Notes: generated by a model from the letters alone, not told the origin. A stretch of 64,000 nucleotides of DNA from Veronia pacifica (GCF_001707825.1 NZ_LYBM01000002.1:62001-126000); one strand, 5' to 3'. Counted from the first letter of the stretch, positions 15,742 to 27,198 are shown. Numbers and translations are program-made.

Positions 15742-16344
15742 ATGCGTACCAGCCAACTGCTTGAACAGTTGATGGAAGGGCTTAGGTGCTTACCTGGTGT
15801 TGGCCCTAAGTCTGCGCAGCGTATGGCGTTTCACCTCCTTCAACGAAACCGTCAGGGGGGGATTCAGCTGGCTGAAGCTCTGTCGGCGGCAATGACAGAC
15901 ATTGGCCACTGTAGCCAGTGCCGAACGTTTACTGAAGACGAAGTATGTGGCATCTGTGTTAACCCCCGTCGTCAGGAGAATGGTTTGATATGTGTGGTTG
16001 AAAGTCCCGCAGATATCGCAGCCATTGAGGCGACAGGGCAATACTCAGGGCGGTATTTTGTTTTAATGGGCCACCTGTCACCGCTCGACGGCATAGGCCC
16101 ATCAGATATCGGTCTGGATTTGCTTGAGCAGCGTCTGAAAACGGAATCTATCACTGAAGTTATTCTTGCTACCAACCCTACGGTTGAAGGTGAGGCTACG
16201 GCTCATTATATCGGTGAGCTGTGTCATGAATACGAAGTGGTTGCTAGCCGTATTGCCCATGGTGTTCCTATGGGTGGTGAACTTGAGCTAGTGGACGGCA
16301 CCACGCTGTCTCATTCCATCGTTGGGCGACATAAACTTGCCTGA
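15742..16344 (+). CDS. recR: Recombination protein RecR
   Basis: A 200-residue component of the RecFOR gap-repair pathway; it helps load RecA on SSB-coated DNA. Visible are the N-terminal helix-hairpin-helix ([20 protein letters not shown]), a C4 zinc finger (CSQC...CGIC) and the Toprim domain starting at [14 protein letters not shown] with the [11 protein letters not shown] segment. The start lies 2 bases after the ybaB stop, indicating translational coupling. A strong terminator follows. Confidence 0.96.
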   Translation: MRTSQLLEQLMEGLRCLPGVGPKSAQRMAFHLLQRNRQGGIQLAEALSAAMTDIGHCSQCRTFTEDEVCGICVNPRRQENGLICVVESPADIAAIEATGQYSGRYFVLMGHLSPLDGIGPSDIGLDLLEQRLKTESITEVILATNPTVEGEATAHYIGELCHEYEVVASRIAHGVPMGGELELVDGTTLSHSIVGRHKLA

Positions 16345-16347
16345 TTC

Positions 16348-16375
16348 AAAGCCATGCCTCTGAGCATGGCTTTTT
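16348..16375 (+). terminator. Terminator of the dnaX-ybaB-recR operon
   Basis: AAAGCCATGC (16348-16357) and GCATGGCTTT (16364-16373) form a 10-bp stem with a 6-base loop and a T-run. Confidence 0.9.
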
Positions 16376-16439
16376 TGTATAAAAATCTCCCATTCAGACT
16401 GCCCAAGTCTCCATCTTTAATAAAAAACATCGACCAAGG

Positions 16440-16467
16440 GTTGAAAATCTGGATTCCAACCCTATTT
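16440..16467 (+). promoter_or_regulatory. Sigma-32 type heat-shock promoter of htpG
   Basis: GTTGAAA at 16440-16446 resembles the sigma-32 -35 element (CTTGAAA) and CCCTATTT at 16460-16467 the -10 element (CCCCATnT), with a 13-base spacer. It lies 39 bases upstream of htpG, a known heat-shock gene in enterobacteria. The call rests on motif match and position. Confidence 0.6.
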
Positions 16468-16506
16468 ATTTGCTGTTAAATGGTAGCCCTTATCTATGGA
16501 GTTCAA

Positions 16507-18411
16507 ATGAGCGATCAAGCAACCTTGCACAGTAAGGAAACTCGTGGTTTTCAATCAGAAGTCAAGCAGCTGCTTCACCTGATGATTCATTCTTTGTATT
16601 CAAACAAAGAGATTTTCCTACGTGAGCTGATTTCCAATGCATCGGATGCAGCAGACAAGTTGCGCTTTAAAGCACTGTCTGCGTCTGAGTTATACGAAAA
16701 CGACGGTGACCTGCGAGTTCGTCTGAGTGTAGATAAAGAAGCAGGTACTCTGACGATCGATGATAACGGTATTGGTATGACCCGTGATGAGGTCATAGAA
16801 AACCTGGGCACTATCGCGAAATCAGGTACGGCAGACTTCTTCAAACAACTTTCTGAAGACCAGACCAAAGACAGCCAACTGATCGGTCAATTTGGTGTTG
16901 GTTTTTACTCTGCCTTTATTGTTGCAGACAAGGTAACTGTTGCTACCCGTGCCGCCGGTGAAGATGCCGCCTCTGGTGTTCAGTGGGAATCTGCCGGTGA
17001 AGGCGATTACACCATCGAAGGCATAGAAAAAGCGGAACGTGGTACCCGTATTACCCTTCACCTGCGTGAAGATGATAAAGAATATCTTGACGACTGGCGT
17101 CTACGCGAAGTTATTGGCCGTTACTCTGACCACATCGGTATTCCAGTTGAAATCTGGGCACTTGAGCGTGACGAAGAAGGCAAAGAAACAGAAAACGGTA
17201 AGTGGGAAAAAATCAACAAAGCTCAGGCTCTATGGACCCGCTCTAAATCTGATATCAAAGAAGAAGAATATCAGGAATTCTACAAACACCTGTCTCATGA
17301 CTTCGCTGATCCTTTGAGCTGGAGCCACAACAAGGTCGAAGGTAAAAACGACTACACCAGCCTTCTTTACATTCCATCGAAGGCACCGTGGGATCTGTTT
17401 AACCGTGAGCACAAACATGGCCTGAAGCTTTACGTTCAGCGTGTCTTCATCATGGATGACGCGTCTCAATTCATGCCGAGTTACCTGCGTTTCATCCGCG
17501 GTCTAATTGACTCTAACGATTTGCCTCTGAACGTATCACGTGAGCTACTTCAGGATAACAAGGTGACTCAGTCGCTACGTAGTGCCTGTACCAAGCGTGT
17601 ATTGACCATGCTTGAGCGTATGTCTAACAACGACAGTGAGAAATACCTCAAGTTCTGGAATGAGTTCGGACTGGTACTGAAAGAAGGCCCGGCTGAAGAC
17701 ATGTCAAACCGTGAGAAGATTGCGGGTCTGTTGCGTTTTGCGTCTACAAACAATGACAACAGCGATCAAACCGTGTCTCTTGCTGACTATGTCTCACGAA
17801 TGAAAGATGGACAAGATAAGATCTATTACCTGACGGCTGATTCTTATCAGGCGGCAAAAAATAGCCCTCACCTTGAGCAGTTCCGCGACAAGGGCATTGA
17901 AGTGGTACTGATGTATGACCGCATCGATGAGTGGCTGATGAGCTACCTTCCTGAGTTTGACGGCAAGCAATTCCAGGCGATCACGAAAGCGGATCTGGAC
18001 TTGAGCAAATTCGAGGAAGAAGGCGAAAAAGAAAAGCGTGAAGAAACCAAGAAAGAATTTGAGTCAGTAGTAGAGCGGACGAAAACTTATCTGGGTGAGC
18101 GTGTTAAAGACGTTCGTACTACCTTTAAGTTATCGGGTACACCTGCAGTTGTGGTAACCGATGAGTTTGAAATGGGTACACAAATGGCAAAACTGCTGGC
18201 TGCTGCTGGTCAGGATGCTCCTGAAGTGAAATACATTCTTGAGCTGAACCCAGAGCATACCTTGGTGCAGCAAATGGCCGATGAAGCGGACGAAGAAACA
18301 TTTGGCCGCTGGGTCGAAATGTTGCTGGGTCAGGCGATGCTTGCAGAGAAAGGCGCTATGGATGACCCATCTCAGTTCCTTCAGGCTGTGAATTCGTTGC
18401 TGACTAAGTGA
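16507..18411 (+). CDS. htpG: Molecular chaperone HtpG (Hsp90)
   Basis: A 634-residue homodimeric ATP-dependent chaperone. The GHKL ATPase motifs are intact: [24 protein letters not shown] and [12 protein letters not shown], followed by the middle domain ([11 protein letters not shown]) and the C-terminal dimerisation domain. The ATG at 16507 has GGAG 5 bases upstream and gives the family start [19 protein letters not shown] sigma-32-like promoter lies just upstream. The gene is followed by a strong inverted repeat at 18481-18507. Confidence 0.97.
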   Translation: MSDQATLHSKETRGFQSEVKQLLHLMIHSLYSNKEIFLRELISNASDAADKLRFKALSASELYENDGDLRVRLSVDKEAGTLTIDDNGIGMTRDEVIENLGTIAKSGTADFFKQLSEDQTKDSQLIGQFGVGFYSAFIVADKVTVATRAAGEDAASGVQWESAGEGDYTIEGIEKAERGTRITLHLREDDKEYLDDWRLREVIGRYSDHIGIPVEIWALERDEEGKETENGKWEKINKAQALWTRSKSDIKEEEYQEFYKHLSHDFADPLSWSHNKVEGKNDYTSLLYIPSKAPWDLFNREHKHGLKLYVQRVFIMDDASQFMPSYLRFIRGLIDSNDLPLNVSRELLQDNKVTQSLRSACTKRVLTMLERMSNNDSEKYLKFWNEFGLVLKEGPAEDMSNREKIAGLLRFASTNNDNSDQTVSLADYVSRMKDGQDKIYYLTADSYQAAKNSPHLEQFRDKGIEVVLMYDRIDEWLMSYLPEFDGKQFQAITKADLDLSKFEEEGEKEKREETKKEFESVVERTKTYLGERVKDVRTTFKLSGTPAVVVTDEFEMGTQMAKLLAAAGQDAPEVKYILELNPEHTLVQQMADEADEETFGRWVEMLLGQAMLAEKGAMDDPSQFLQAVNSLLTK

Positions 18412-18480
18412 TAATCGAAGTACGCAACAAATGTAAGAAACATAATCAGGCATTAAAATGTTCTGATTTGACCTGAAAGT

Positions 18481-18507
18481 TCAAGCCCGGACAGCTTCCG
18501 GGCTTGA
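18481..18507 (+). terminator. Hairpin after htpG, terminator-like
   Basis: TCAAGCCCGG (18481-18490) and CCGGGCTTGA (18498-18507) are perfect 10-bp arms with a 7-base loop. The following TAGCATTTTA is a weak T-tail, so termination may be partial and adk could receive read-through. Confidence 0.6.
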
Positions 18508-18520
18508 TAGCATTTTATGA

Positions 18521-19219
<699 letters not shown>

Positions 19220-19236
19220 GTGAAATAACACAGATA

Positions 19237-19264
19237 AAAAGGCAATCAAATGATTGCCTTTTTT
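19237..19264 (+). terminator. Terminator of adk
   Basis: AAAAGGCAATC (19237-19247) pairs with GATTGCCTTTT (19252-19262) with a T-run after it. Confidence 0.9.
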
Positions 19265-19396
19265 GATCTCAGGGACTTGCTCTCCCGTAACCTTGTTTCC
19301 CATAATATTTATTCTCTGGCGTTTTCGTGAACTCACCCTCTCTAATTACACGATGGAAGAGTAATATGTTCACGTGGCTTTTATTTGCAGGTATCT

Positions 19397-20365
19397 ATGG
19401 AACAACAAAAAACAGGTATTCTTCTTGCCAATCTGGGTACGCCTGACGCGCCAACAGCAAAAGCTGTGAAGGCATTTCTTGCCGAGTTTCTTCATGACCA
19501 ACGAGTTGTAGACCTCACTCGTTTCATCTGGTGCCCTGTGCTCCATGGCATTATTCTTCCTTTGAGATCTCCCCGAGTCGCCAAGCTATATCAGGAGATC
19601 TGGATGAAAGAGGGGTCACCATTAATGGTGTATTCAAGAAGGCAGCAACAAGCAGTAAAAGAGCTGACAGGTCTGCCTGTAGAGCTGGGTATGACATATG
19701 GTAATCCCAGCATGAAATCTGCGATTGAATCTCTGCAACAGCAAGGGTGCAAGAAGGTATTGGTGCTCCCGCTTTACCCTCAATACTCAGCAACGACAAC
19801 GGCCGCTGTTTTTGATCGTGTCAGCAAAGCCGTCAAGAAAATGCCCCAAGTTCCAGAGTTCAGGTTTGTAAATCACTATTACAACCAAGAAAAATATATC
19901 GAGGCATTGGCGGTATCGATTGAAAAACACTGGTCTGAGCATGGCCGCGGGGATTTGTTGTTGTGTTCATACCATGGTATTCCGAAGCGTTACGCTGACA
20001 ATGGCGACCCTTATCCCAAGCATTGCTTTGCCACAACTGAAGCATTACAGCAGCGCCTTGAGTTGGATGACGATCAAATCCGCACAACGTTCCAGTCTCG
20101 CTTTGGCCGGGAAGAGTGGCTGCAACCTTACACTGATAAGACGCTGGAAAAGCTACCGTCTGAAGGGGTAAAGCGGCTCGATGTTATCTCACCCGCTTTT
20201 TCTGTCGATTGTCTTGAAACACTTGAAGAAATTGATGGCGAATGCAGGGAAATCTTTATCGAGGCAGGTGGTGAATCATTCGAGTTTATTCCTTGCCTGA
20301 ATGACAACCCGGAACACATTAGCCTGTTGAAAAACTTGGTAGAAACCAATATTTGTCAGTGGTAA
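19397..20365 (+). CDS. hemH: Ferrochelatase
   Basis: A 322-residue enzyme that inserts ferrous iron into protoporphyrin IX, the last step of haem synthesis. The catalytic His is in CSYHGIPKRYADNGDPYP; other conserved blocks are ILLANLGTPDAPT at the start and PAFSVDCLETLEEI near the end. The ATG at 19397 is preferred over a TTG 12 bases upstream. Synteny adk-hemH-gsk agrees with enterobacteria (there with aes inserted). Confidence 0.95.
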   Translation: MEQQKTGILLANLGTPDAPTAKAVKAFLAEFLHDQRVVDLTRFIWCPVLHGIILPLRSPRVAKLYQEIWMKEGSPLMVYSRRQQQAVKELTGLPVELGMTYGNPSMKSAIESLQQQGCKKVLVLPLYPQYSATTTAAVFDRVSKAVKKMPQVPEFRFVNHYYNQEKYIEALAVSIEKHWSEHGRGDLLLCSYHGIPKRYADNGDPYPKHCFATTEALQQRLELDDDQIRTTFQSRFGREEWLQPYTDKTLEKLPSEGVKRLDVISPAFSVDCLETLEEIDGECREIFIEAGGESFEFIPCLNDNPEHISLLKNLVETNICQW

Positions 20366-20480
20366 TGAGAAATTAATCTCGATTCTGTCGCACTATTTTT
20401 GCCCTATTTGTCTTTTAGGATATTTATAGTGTGATAGAATTCGCGTTTTTCCGCCTTCAACTGACGATGCATCGATAACC

Positions 20481-21784
20481 ATGAAATTTCCAGGTCAACG
20501 TAAGTCAAAGCATTATTTCCCCGTCCATGCGCGTGATCCATTGCTTAATCCTTCCCTCGAATCCAAAAGTCTCAAACGTCCACATGTGATTGGTATTGAC
20601 CAGACGCTGGTTGATATTGAAGCGAAGTCAGTGATGCGTTCCTAGAGAAATTCCAGTTGACCAAAGGTCAGTCGATGATCATTGATGATCAGCGCGCCGA
20701 AGCTCTTTATCAGGAGCTTAAAGCCAATGATATGATATCTCATGAGTTTGCTGGTGGCACTATCGGTAACACGCTGCACAACTATTCCAACCTTGCTGAT
20801 GACAAGTCGATTCTGCTTGGTGTTATGAGCCGCGACATTACGATTGGCAGTTATGCCTACCGCTATCTCTGCAATACCTCCAGTCGTGTCGATCTCAACT
20901 ATCTACAAGCTGTTCAGGGACCGATTGGCCGTTGTTACGCATTAATTAGTGAAGATGGTGAGCGTACGTTTGCCATCAGTGAAGGCCAAATGAATCAGCT
21001 CAAACCAGAGTCGATTCCGGAGCATATTTTTGAAAATGCCTCCGCACTGGTCCTGACTGCTTACTTGGTGCGTTGTAAAGAAGGCGATCCTATGCCTGAA
21101 GCGACCATGAAGGCGATTGAGTTCGCGAAAAAATACGACGTACCTGTTGTTATGACGCTGGGAACAAAATTCGTTATTCAGCAGAATCCACAGTGGTGGC
21201 GTGACTTCCTGAATGAGCATGTCTCTGTGTTGGCAATGAATGAGGAAGAAGGCGAAGCCCTGACAGGAGAAAACGATCCACTGATCGCGGCTGATAAAGC
21301 CCTTGAGTGGGTTGATATGGTGCTATGTACTGCTGGGCCAGTAGGCCTCTATATGGCGGGATACACAGATGAAGCTGCCAAGCGTCAGACAAGCTTGCCA
21401 CTCCTGCCGGGATCGATTGCAGAATTCAACCGTTATGAGTTCAGTCGACCTGTCGTCAAAAAAGACAGTGATAACCCAGTTAAGGTATATTCTCATATTG
21501 CACCTTATATGGGTGGCCCGGAACGTATTAAAAATACCAATGGTGCAGGGGATGGTGCCTTGTCGGCAGTGCTGCATGATATGGCAGCCAACCACTACCA
21601 TAAAGAGAATATTCCCAACTCCAGCAAGCATCAACACAACTTCCTGACATACAGCTCTTTCTCTCAGGTTTGTAAGTATGCTAACCGAGTGAGCTACGAA
21701 GTGCTGGCGCAACACTCACCGCGTCTTTCCCGTGGTTTACCTGAGAAAGAAGACAGTCTGGAAGAAGCTTACTGGGAGCGCTAA
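20481..21784 (+). pseudogene. gsk: Inosine-guanosine kinase, frameshifted near residue 49
   Basis: The gene would encode a roughly 434-residue PfkB-family kinase that phosphorylates guanosine and inosine. The first part (20481-20645, starts MKFPGQRKSKHYFPVHARDP) stops at TAG 20643-20645. The rest, in the next frame from about 20627 to 21784, matches the remainder of Gsk, including FAGGTIGNTLHNYSNLADD, the catalytic NTNGAGDGA and the C-terminal SPRLSRGLPEKEDSLEEAYW. Adding one G at 20627 (AAGTCA to AAGGTCA) restores an unbroken protein reading EAKVSDAFLEKFQ at the join. No slippery heptamer is present, so programmed shifting is unlikely. Either a sequencing error in a G pair or a recent inactivating deletion. 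Confidence 0.88.
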
Positions 21785-21820
21785 TTTCTTCTCTGATGAT
21801 AAGCTTTTTATCCAAACATA

Positions 21821-21847
21821 AAAAAACCCGGCAATGCCGGGTTTTTT
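21821..21847. terminator. Bidirectional terminator between gsk and asnB
   Basis: AAAAAACCCGGC (21821-21832) and GCCGGGTTTTTT (21836-21847) form a 12-bp stem with a 3-base loop; T-runs exist in both directions, serving both convergent genes. Confidence 0.92.
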
Positions 21848-21861
21848 ATTAACAGATAAAG

Positions 21862-23529
21862 TTAGTCATAAGCTTCGTTATGAACAGACTGCACAGCACG
21901 GCCAGACGGGTCTGTCATGTTTTTAAAGCTCTCATCCCATTCAATAGCCTTAGCGGTTGAGCAGGCAATCGAAGGGCCACCAGGGACACATTTTGCCGCA
22001 TCTTCAAGTGGGAACAGCTCTTCAAAGATCTCACGATACATGTAAGCTTCTTTGGTTGACGGGGTGTTATATGGGAAACGGAACTGCGCCGTTTCAAGTT
22101 GCTTGTCTGTAACTTTTGCTTCAGCAACTTCTTTAAGGGTGTCAATCCAGCTATAACCTACACCGTCAGAGAACTGTTCTTTCTGACGCCATGCGACGGA
22201 CTCAGGGAGCAACTCTCCAAAGCATTCACGAATGATATGCTTCTCCATTTTGCCGTTACCGCACATTTTATCCTGAGGGTTGATTCGCATCGCGACTTCA
22301 AGAAACTCCTTATCCAGGAAAGGAACACGTGCTTCTACTCCCCACGCCGCCATAGACTTGTTCGCACGAGCGCAGTCAAAGAGGTTAAGCGCCATCAGCT
22401 TACGTACTGTTTCTTCATGAAATTCTTTGCTGTCTGGTGCTTTGTGGAAGTAAAGGTAGCCACCAAATACTTCATCGGCTCCCTCACCAGATAACACCAT
22501 CTTAATACCCATAGCCCGAATTTTACGCGACATAAGGTACATAGGTGTTGAGGCACGAATGGTTGTCACATCATACGTCTCAATGTGGTAAACCACGTCA
22601 CGAATAGCGTCCAGTCCTTCCTGAATGGTATAAGTCAGTTCGTGGTGAACAGTGCCCAAGTGGTCTGCAACCTTTTTGGCTGCTTTAAGGTCAGGTGCTC
22701 CGTCAAGTCCTATTGCAAAGGAGTGAAGTCTTGGCCACCAAGCTTGGCTTTGGTCATCATCCTCAACCCTTTTACCTGCAAATTTGTTAGTAATTCCAGA
22801 GATCACTGAGGAATCAAGGCCACCTGAGAGCAACACACCGTAAGGTACGTCAGTCATCAGCTGACGATGAACTGCATTTTCCAATGCTTCGGTCAGGGCT
22901 TTCTTGTCTGTTTCGTTGTCTTTTACGGCGTCAAACTCCATCCAGTCACGTTTGTAGTAACGAACTGGCTCGCCTTGCTTACTCCATAAGAAGTGGCCGG
23001 GAGGGAATTCACTGATAGTTTTACAAACAGGAACCAGTGACTTCATTTCAGATGCCACATAGTAGTTACCATGCTCATCATGACCGTGATACAGAGGAAT
23101 AATACCAATATGATCGCGCCCGATGAGGTAAGCATCCTGCTCTTCATCATAAAGAATGAATGCAAAAATACCGTTCAGGTGATCAAGCAGTTCAGTGCCT
23201 TTTTCTTTGTAAAGGGCAAGGATGATTTCGCAGTCAGACTCAGTTTGAAACGGGTATTCCGGCGCTAACTCTTTGCGAAGTTCTTTGTGGTTATAAATCT
23301 CACCGTTTACTGCCAGTACATGGGTTTTGTCTGTGTTATACAGTGGCTGTGCACCGCTGTTAAGGTCGACAATTGCAAGCCTTTCATGGACCAGAACCGC
23401 CTTGTCAGACGAGTAAATACCAGACCAGTCAGGGCCGCGATGGCGCATTTTTTTTGACATTTCAAGCGCGGTTTCACGAAGTGCCGCGGCGTCAGTTTTA
23501 ATATCGAGAATCCCAAATACTGAACACAT
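21862..23529 (-). CDS. asnB: Asparagine synthase B, glutamine-hydrolysing
   Basis: A 555-residue cytoplasmic enzyme making asparagine from aspartate, ATP and glutamine. The N-terminal Cys2 (MCSVFGIL) is the glutaminase nucleophile after removal of Met. The synthetase domain has the PP-loop VLLSGGLDSSVISG and later MVLSGEGADEVFGGYLYF. Length is almost identical to E. coli AsnB (554). It ends at the shared terminator with gsk. The 360-base upstream region to the nagC terminator is AT-rich without a gene. Confidence 0.96.
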   Translation of the reverse strand: MCSVFGILDIKTDAAALRETALEMSKKMRHRGPDWSGIYSSDKAVLVHERLAIVDLNSGAQPLYNTDKTHVLAVNGEIYNHKELRKELAPEYPFQTESDCEIILALYKEKGTELLDHLNGIFAFILYDEEQDAYLIGRDHIGIIPLYHGHDEHGNYYVASEMKSLVPVCKTISEFPPGHFLWSKQGEPVRYYKRDWMEFDAVKDNETDKKALTEALENAVHRQLMTDVPYGVLLSGGLDSSVISGITNKFAGKRVEDDDQSQAWWPRLHSFAIGLDGAPDLKAAKKVADHLGTVHHELTYTIQEGLDAIRDVVYHIETYDVTTIRASTPMYLMSRKIRAMGIKMVLSGEGADEVFGGYLYFHKAPDSKEFHEETVRKLMALNLFDCARANKSMAAWGVEARVPFLDKEFLEVAMRINPQDKMCGNGKMEKHIIRECFGELLPESVAWRQKEQFSDGVGYSWIDTLKEVAEAKVTDKQLETAQFRFPYNTPSTKEAYMYREIFEELFPLEDAAKCVPGGPSIACSTAKAIEWDESFKNMTDPSGRAVQSVHNEAYD

Positions 23530-23854
23530 AAATCCCTCTCAGCGATTACCACTATTTAAACAATAGCTTTTGTTATTGTGCGTAAATTTCTTGTCTCTCA
23601 ATTTGCCAATATCACAAAAAAAAGCAACCTTAAAAGATAAAAAAACATAAAAAAAACCAACCTGATTTATTTTATTTAACAAAATACCGATTTAAGTGAA
23701 TAAAACGCAATCCATGAGTAATGTTTATACAAAAAGTGATGACTAATAAAGGTCTCGACATACAAAGACAAAAAGAGTGGGTAGGTTTGCTGACGAATGA
23801 AAACGTAGGTCAATCAGGGGGCAGGGGAGAGTGAGATCGACTTCAAAATGAATA
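23530..23854 (-). other. AT-rich upstream region of asnB, no gene seen
   Basis: This stretch lies between asnB and the end of the nag genes. It is very AT-rich near asnB (multiple A and T runs at 23610-23700), as expected for a promoter region, but I cannot place -35 and -10 elements with confidence and see no operator. Confidence 0.35.
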
Positions 23855-23874
23855 ACGCCCCGGAGCCGGGGCGT
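23855..23874 (-). terminator. Terminator of the nagBAC transcript
   Basis: ACGCCCCGG (23855-23863) and CCGGGGCGT (23866-23874) form a very stable hairpin 17 bases after the nagC stop. On the minus strand the tail is TATTCATTTTG, only moderately T-rich. Confidence 0.7.
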
Positions 23875-23890
23875 ATGAAAAGTAGCTGAA

Positions 23891-25108
23891 TTAATGTTCG
23901 AGCAACTTTTGGAGTAAGGTGCCATTCAACATGGCGCGTTTAACCAACGCAAAGGGACCGATCGTAGGCGTGTCAGATAACTCAGACGACACAATAGGTA
24001 AGTTTTGATGGAAGGTTCTCAGAGACTGACCCTCGATACAACGTCGGATGGCAGATACGAGAATTTCTTCAGATTCTGTGATTTCTCCTGCCAACACAAT
24101 CTGCTGCGGGTTAAACAGGTTAATCGTAATGGCAATAGCTTTACCTAGCTGATTTCCAACCTTCTGTAACACTTCTTTTGCCAGCGCATCATCCGCGTTT
24201 GCCGCTTTGCAAATATCAGAAACAGTGAGTTTATCTGTATGGTCAGCAAGCAGGCTTTTATGTCCTAGACCGAGCAACTGCTCTGCATGCTCTACGATGG
24301 CTGAATTTGATGCGACAGTTTCGAGGCAGCCGAAATTTCCGCACTGGCATTTTTTGCCGAGTGGATCAATCTGGATATGCCCTATTTCGCCCACGTTTCT
24401 GTTAATACCAAGGAAGACCTGACCATTAACTATGATACCCGCGCCTGTGCCGTTATGAACACTCACTAAGATTGAGTCCTGGTAGTGTCTGCTAGCACCA
24501 AAATAATGCTCCGCCAGTGCCTTACAACGGGTATCATTACCGATGTAACACTGAGCTTCAAACCTGTCAGAAATGAGCTGACTCATTTTCAGGTTGTCGA
24601 CATCGATATTCGGCATGTATTCAACAATGCCAGCAACCGCGTCTACAAGGCCGGGAAGTGAAATGGAGATAGCGACTAATTCTCTGACCAAATCTTTGTG
24701 GTTACCCAAAAAATCAGTGATGTGCTGGTAAAGGCCTTCCATCAAAGATGTTTGGTCGTGATAGTCGAAGTTTTCAGCGTATTGAGCGAGAAGTTTACCT
24801 GAAAGGTCAAAAAGGGCGAGCTCAATTCTGTCGCGTCCGAGCCTAACTGCCAGAGCATGAAAAGGGGCAGACTCAGTCTTTAGCGATATCGCACGTCTGC
24901 CACCTGTGGATGCCTGTTGCGCGACCTCTTTTATAAGGCCGCGTTCCAGAAGCTGGCGGGTTATTTTGGTAACGCTGGCAGGCGCGAGGCTGCTAGCGTC
25001 AGCGATTTGGATCCGGGATATGGGTCCCTCTAAATCAATGAGACGATAAACGGCAGCGCCATTTAATTGCTTTACTAAATCAACATTACCAATTTGTCCG
25101 CCAGTCAT
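23891..25108 (-). CDS. nagC: N-acetylglucosamine repressor NagC
   Basis: A 405-residue ROK-family transcription factor that represses nag genes until it binds GlcNAc-6-phosphate. An N-terminal helix-turn-helix (LEGPISRIQIADASSLAPAS) is followed by a sugar-kinase-like domain with the ROK zinc motif CQCGNFGCLE. It starts 7 bases after the nagA stop, in the order nagB-nagA-nagC, as in E. coli. Two probable NagC operators lie between nagB and nagE. Confidence 0.95.
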   Translation of the reverse strand: MTGGQIGNVDLVKQLNGAAVYRLIDLEGPISRIQIADASSLAPASVTKITRQLLERGLIKEVAQQASTGGRRAISLKTESAPFHALAVRLGRDRIELALFDLSGKLLAQYAENFDYHDQTSLMEGLYQHITDFLGNHKDLVRELVAISISLPGLVDAVAGIVEYMPNIDVDNLKMSQLISDRFEAQCYIGNDTRCKALAEHYFGASRHYQDSILVSVHNGTGAGIIVNGQVFLGINRNVGEIGHIQIDPLGKKCQCGNFGCLETVASNSAIVEHAEQLLGLGHKSLLADHTDKLTVSDICKAANADDALAKEVLQKVGNQLGKAIAITINLFNPQQIVLAGEITESEEILVSAIRRCIEGQSLRTFHQNLPIVSSELSDTPTIGPFALVKRAMLNGTLLQKLLEH

Positions 25109-25115
25109 AAACTTC

Positions 25116-26252
25116 CTAGTTATTTATGTATTCGCCATTCACAACCGTGGCTTTCACATTGAAGTCGCGATCGAAAACAGTGAGGTTTGCGACGAATCCT
25201 TTCTGGATTAGACCAAGCTTGTCATCAACACCAATAGCACGTGCAGGATAAAGGGTTGCCATTCTCAGGGCTTCATCCAACGCGATGCCAACATGTTCAA
25301 CACTGTTTTGAACGGCTTCAATCATTGTCAGTGCCGAGCCACCCAGTGTGCCGTTTTCATCTACACACTTGCCATCTCGGTAATATACTTTCTTACCGAC
25401 AAAAATAAAGTGATCCATGTCTGCTCCTGCTGGCGCTGCCGCATCGGTAACTAGGATCAACTTCTCGCCTTTGAGCTTGTGAGCAATTCGGATGTTGGCG
25501 TAGTCAACATGGAAGCCATCAGCAATGACACCTGTGTAAACCTCTGGCGTATCATAGATAGCCCCCACCATTCCCGGCTCACGGCCAACAATGGGAGTCA
25601 TAGCGTTGAAAAGGTGAGTGGCGAAGCTAATACCCGCTTTAAAGCCTTTGCGTGCCTCTACATAACTCGCATTGGTATGACCAGCTGAGACGACAATCCC
25701 CGCTTTGACCAGTTTCTCAATGTGCGCTTGCGGGGTCAGCTCCGGTGCCAGCGTGACCTTGGTGACAACATCTGCATTTTCACAGATGAAATCAATCATG
25801 GCCTCATCAGAGTGACGAATAAAATCAACACTGTGAATGCCTTTTTTGGCGACATTCAAATATGGACCTTCAAGGTGAAGACCCAATGACTGGTTCTGAT
25901 ATTTGGCCTGATAATCACGGGCTACCGTGATTGCCTGCTTCATGTCTTCATCCGATGTGGTTATCAGAGTCGGGAGGAAGCTGGTACAGCCAGATTTGAG
26001 ATTGGCGAGATGCATTGTCTGAATGACGTCAGCTGTGATCTCGTCATTGAGCATCACACCGCCACAACCATTCAGTTGCAGGTCAATAAAGCCAGGACTC
26101 ACATACGCACCGTCCATGGAGCGTTTTTCAATGCCTTCCTGCAAGTCTTCTTCGAGGCAAACACTGTCGATGCGGTCATTTTTGACCACGATAGCATGTT
26201 TGTCTAAAACATCGCTTCCGGTAAAGATACGGCAGTTAGTCAGTGCATACAT
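25116..26252 (-). CDS. nagA: N-acetylglucosamine-6-phosphate deacetylase
   Basis: A 378-residue metal-dependent amidohydrolase converting GlcNAc-6-P to glucosamine-6-P and acetate. Conserved segments visible are [12 protein letters not shown] near the N terminus, [10 protein letters not shown] (metal-binding Glu), SAGHTNA and THLFNAM (metal His), and the catalytic Asp in VTDAAAPAG. Length is close to E. coli NagA (382). The start is 15 bases after nagB. Confidence 0.96.
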   Translation of the reverse strand: MYALTNCRIFTGSDVLDKHAIVVKNDRIDSVCLEEDLQEGIEKRSMDGAYVSPGFIDLQLNGCGGVMLNDEITADVIQTMHLANLKSGCTSFLPTLITTSDEDMKQAITVARDYQAKYQNQSLGLHLEGPYLNVAKKGIHSVDFIRHSDEAMIDFICENADVVTKVTLAPELTPQAHIEKLVKAGIVVSAGHTNASYVEARKGFKAGISFATHLFNAMTPIVGREPGMVGAIYDTPEVYTGVIADGFHVDYANIRIAHKLKGEKLILVTDAAAPAGADMDHFIFVGKKVYYRDGKCVDENGTLGGSALTMIEAVQNSVEHVGIALDEALRMATLYPARAIGVDDKLGLIQKGFVANLTVFDRDFNVKATVVNGEYINN

Positions 26253-26267
26253 GTGGAGATCCTTACC

Positions 26268-27068
26268 TTACAGGTTGTTGATATTTTCCGCTTCCAGTTC
26301 CTGGAAGTATTTAACGGTTTTCACTTTCAGCTCAGCGGTTGATGGTTCGTCACAAACCATAAGCGCTTTAGGGTGAAGCTGGAGAGCGGAGATAGTCCAA
26401 AGATGGTTAACAGAGCCTTCAACTGCTGCTTCAAGCGCCAGCGCTTTGTTATGACCAGTGATAAGAATCATCACTTCTGCAGCGTCTAGAAGTGTACCCA
26501 CACCGATAGTCAAGGCGTGTTTCGGTACCTGATTGATGTCGTTATCGAAGAAACGAGAATTCGCAATACGGGTATCTTCCGTCAGGGTTTTGATGCGTGT
26601 ACGCGAAGACAGCGACGACGCTGGCTCGTTAAATGCGATATGACCATCGTTACCAACACCGCCCATGAACAGGTTGATTTTACCGTATGAGCGGATTTTT
26701 TCCTCGTAGCGGCGGCATTCAACTTCATGATCTGGTGCGTTGCCATCAAGCAGGTTGATGTTCGCTTCTTGAATGTTGATGTGGTTGAAGAAATTGTTGT
26801 ACATAAAACTACGGTATGACTCCGGGTGATCTGCCGGAATACCGCAGTACTCATCCATGTTGAAAGTAACAACATGCTCAAAGCTGACTTCGCCTTGCTG
26901 ATAGAGATGGATAAGCTGGTTGTAGGTATTGAGGGGTGTACCGCCGGTAGGAAGGCCTAATACAAAGGGACGGTCTGCAGTTGGAGAAAATTTGTTAATC
27001 GCATTAACAATGTAGCGCGCTGACCAAAGGCCGACTTCTTTTGAAGTCTTTAAAGGAATGAGTCTCAC
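26268..27068 (-). CDS. nagB: Glucosamine-6-phosphate deaminase
   Basis: A 266-residue isomerase/deaminase converting glucosamine-6-P into fructose-6-P and ammonia, joining amino-sugar use to glycolysis. Length equals E. coli NagB. Signatures: [32 protein letters not shown] (catalytic Asp) and [16 protein letters not shown] (catalytic His). It is the first gene of nagBAC and is divergent from nagE across a region with two NagC operators and a CRP site. Confidence 0.97.
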   Translation of the reverse strand: MRLIPLKTSKEVGLWSARYIVNAINKFSPTADRPFVLGLPTGGTPLNTYNQLIHLYQQGEVSFEHVVTFNMDEYCGIPADHPESYRSFMYNNFFNHINIQEANINLLDGNAPDHEVECRRYEEKIRSYGKINLFMGGVGNDGHIAFNEPASSLSSRTRIKTLTEDTRIANSRFFDNDINQVPKHALTIGVGTLLDAAEVMILITGHNKALALEAAVEGSVNHLWTISALQLHPKALMVCDEPSTAELKVKTVKYFQELEAENINNL

Positions 27069-27133
27069 AGTAACACCTCGTAAAAACGTTCAGGAAAGCA
27101 GACATAGGATACCCCTTATGAATGCTCTTATCT

Positions 27134-27153
27134 TTATTTTCATAATAAAATAA
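27134..27153. promoter_or_regulatory. NagC operator, nagB side
   Basis: Perfect palindromic arms TTATTTT (27134-27140) and AAAATAA (27147-27153), equivalent to TTATTT-N8-AAATAA, the geometry of NagC sites. It lies 66 bases upstream of nagB. Confidence 0.65.
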
Positions 27154-27198
27154 GTTTCGTGAGTTAGCTACTAAATTGCTCACGAACTGTGCGTGTAC

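Noticed and set aside
20600-20660. Programmed frameshift in gsk
   Set aside because: No slippery heptamer or stimulatory structure; a missing G in a short run explains the break better.
21915-22145. Basic minus-strand frame inside asnB
   Set aside because: Shadow of asnB in another frame; asnB has complete motifs and length.
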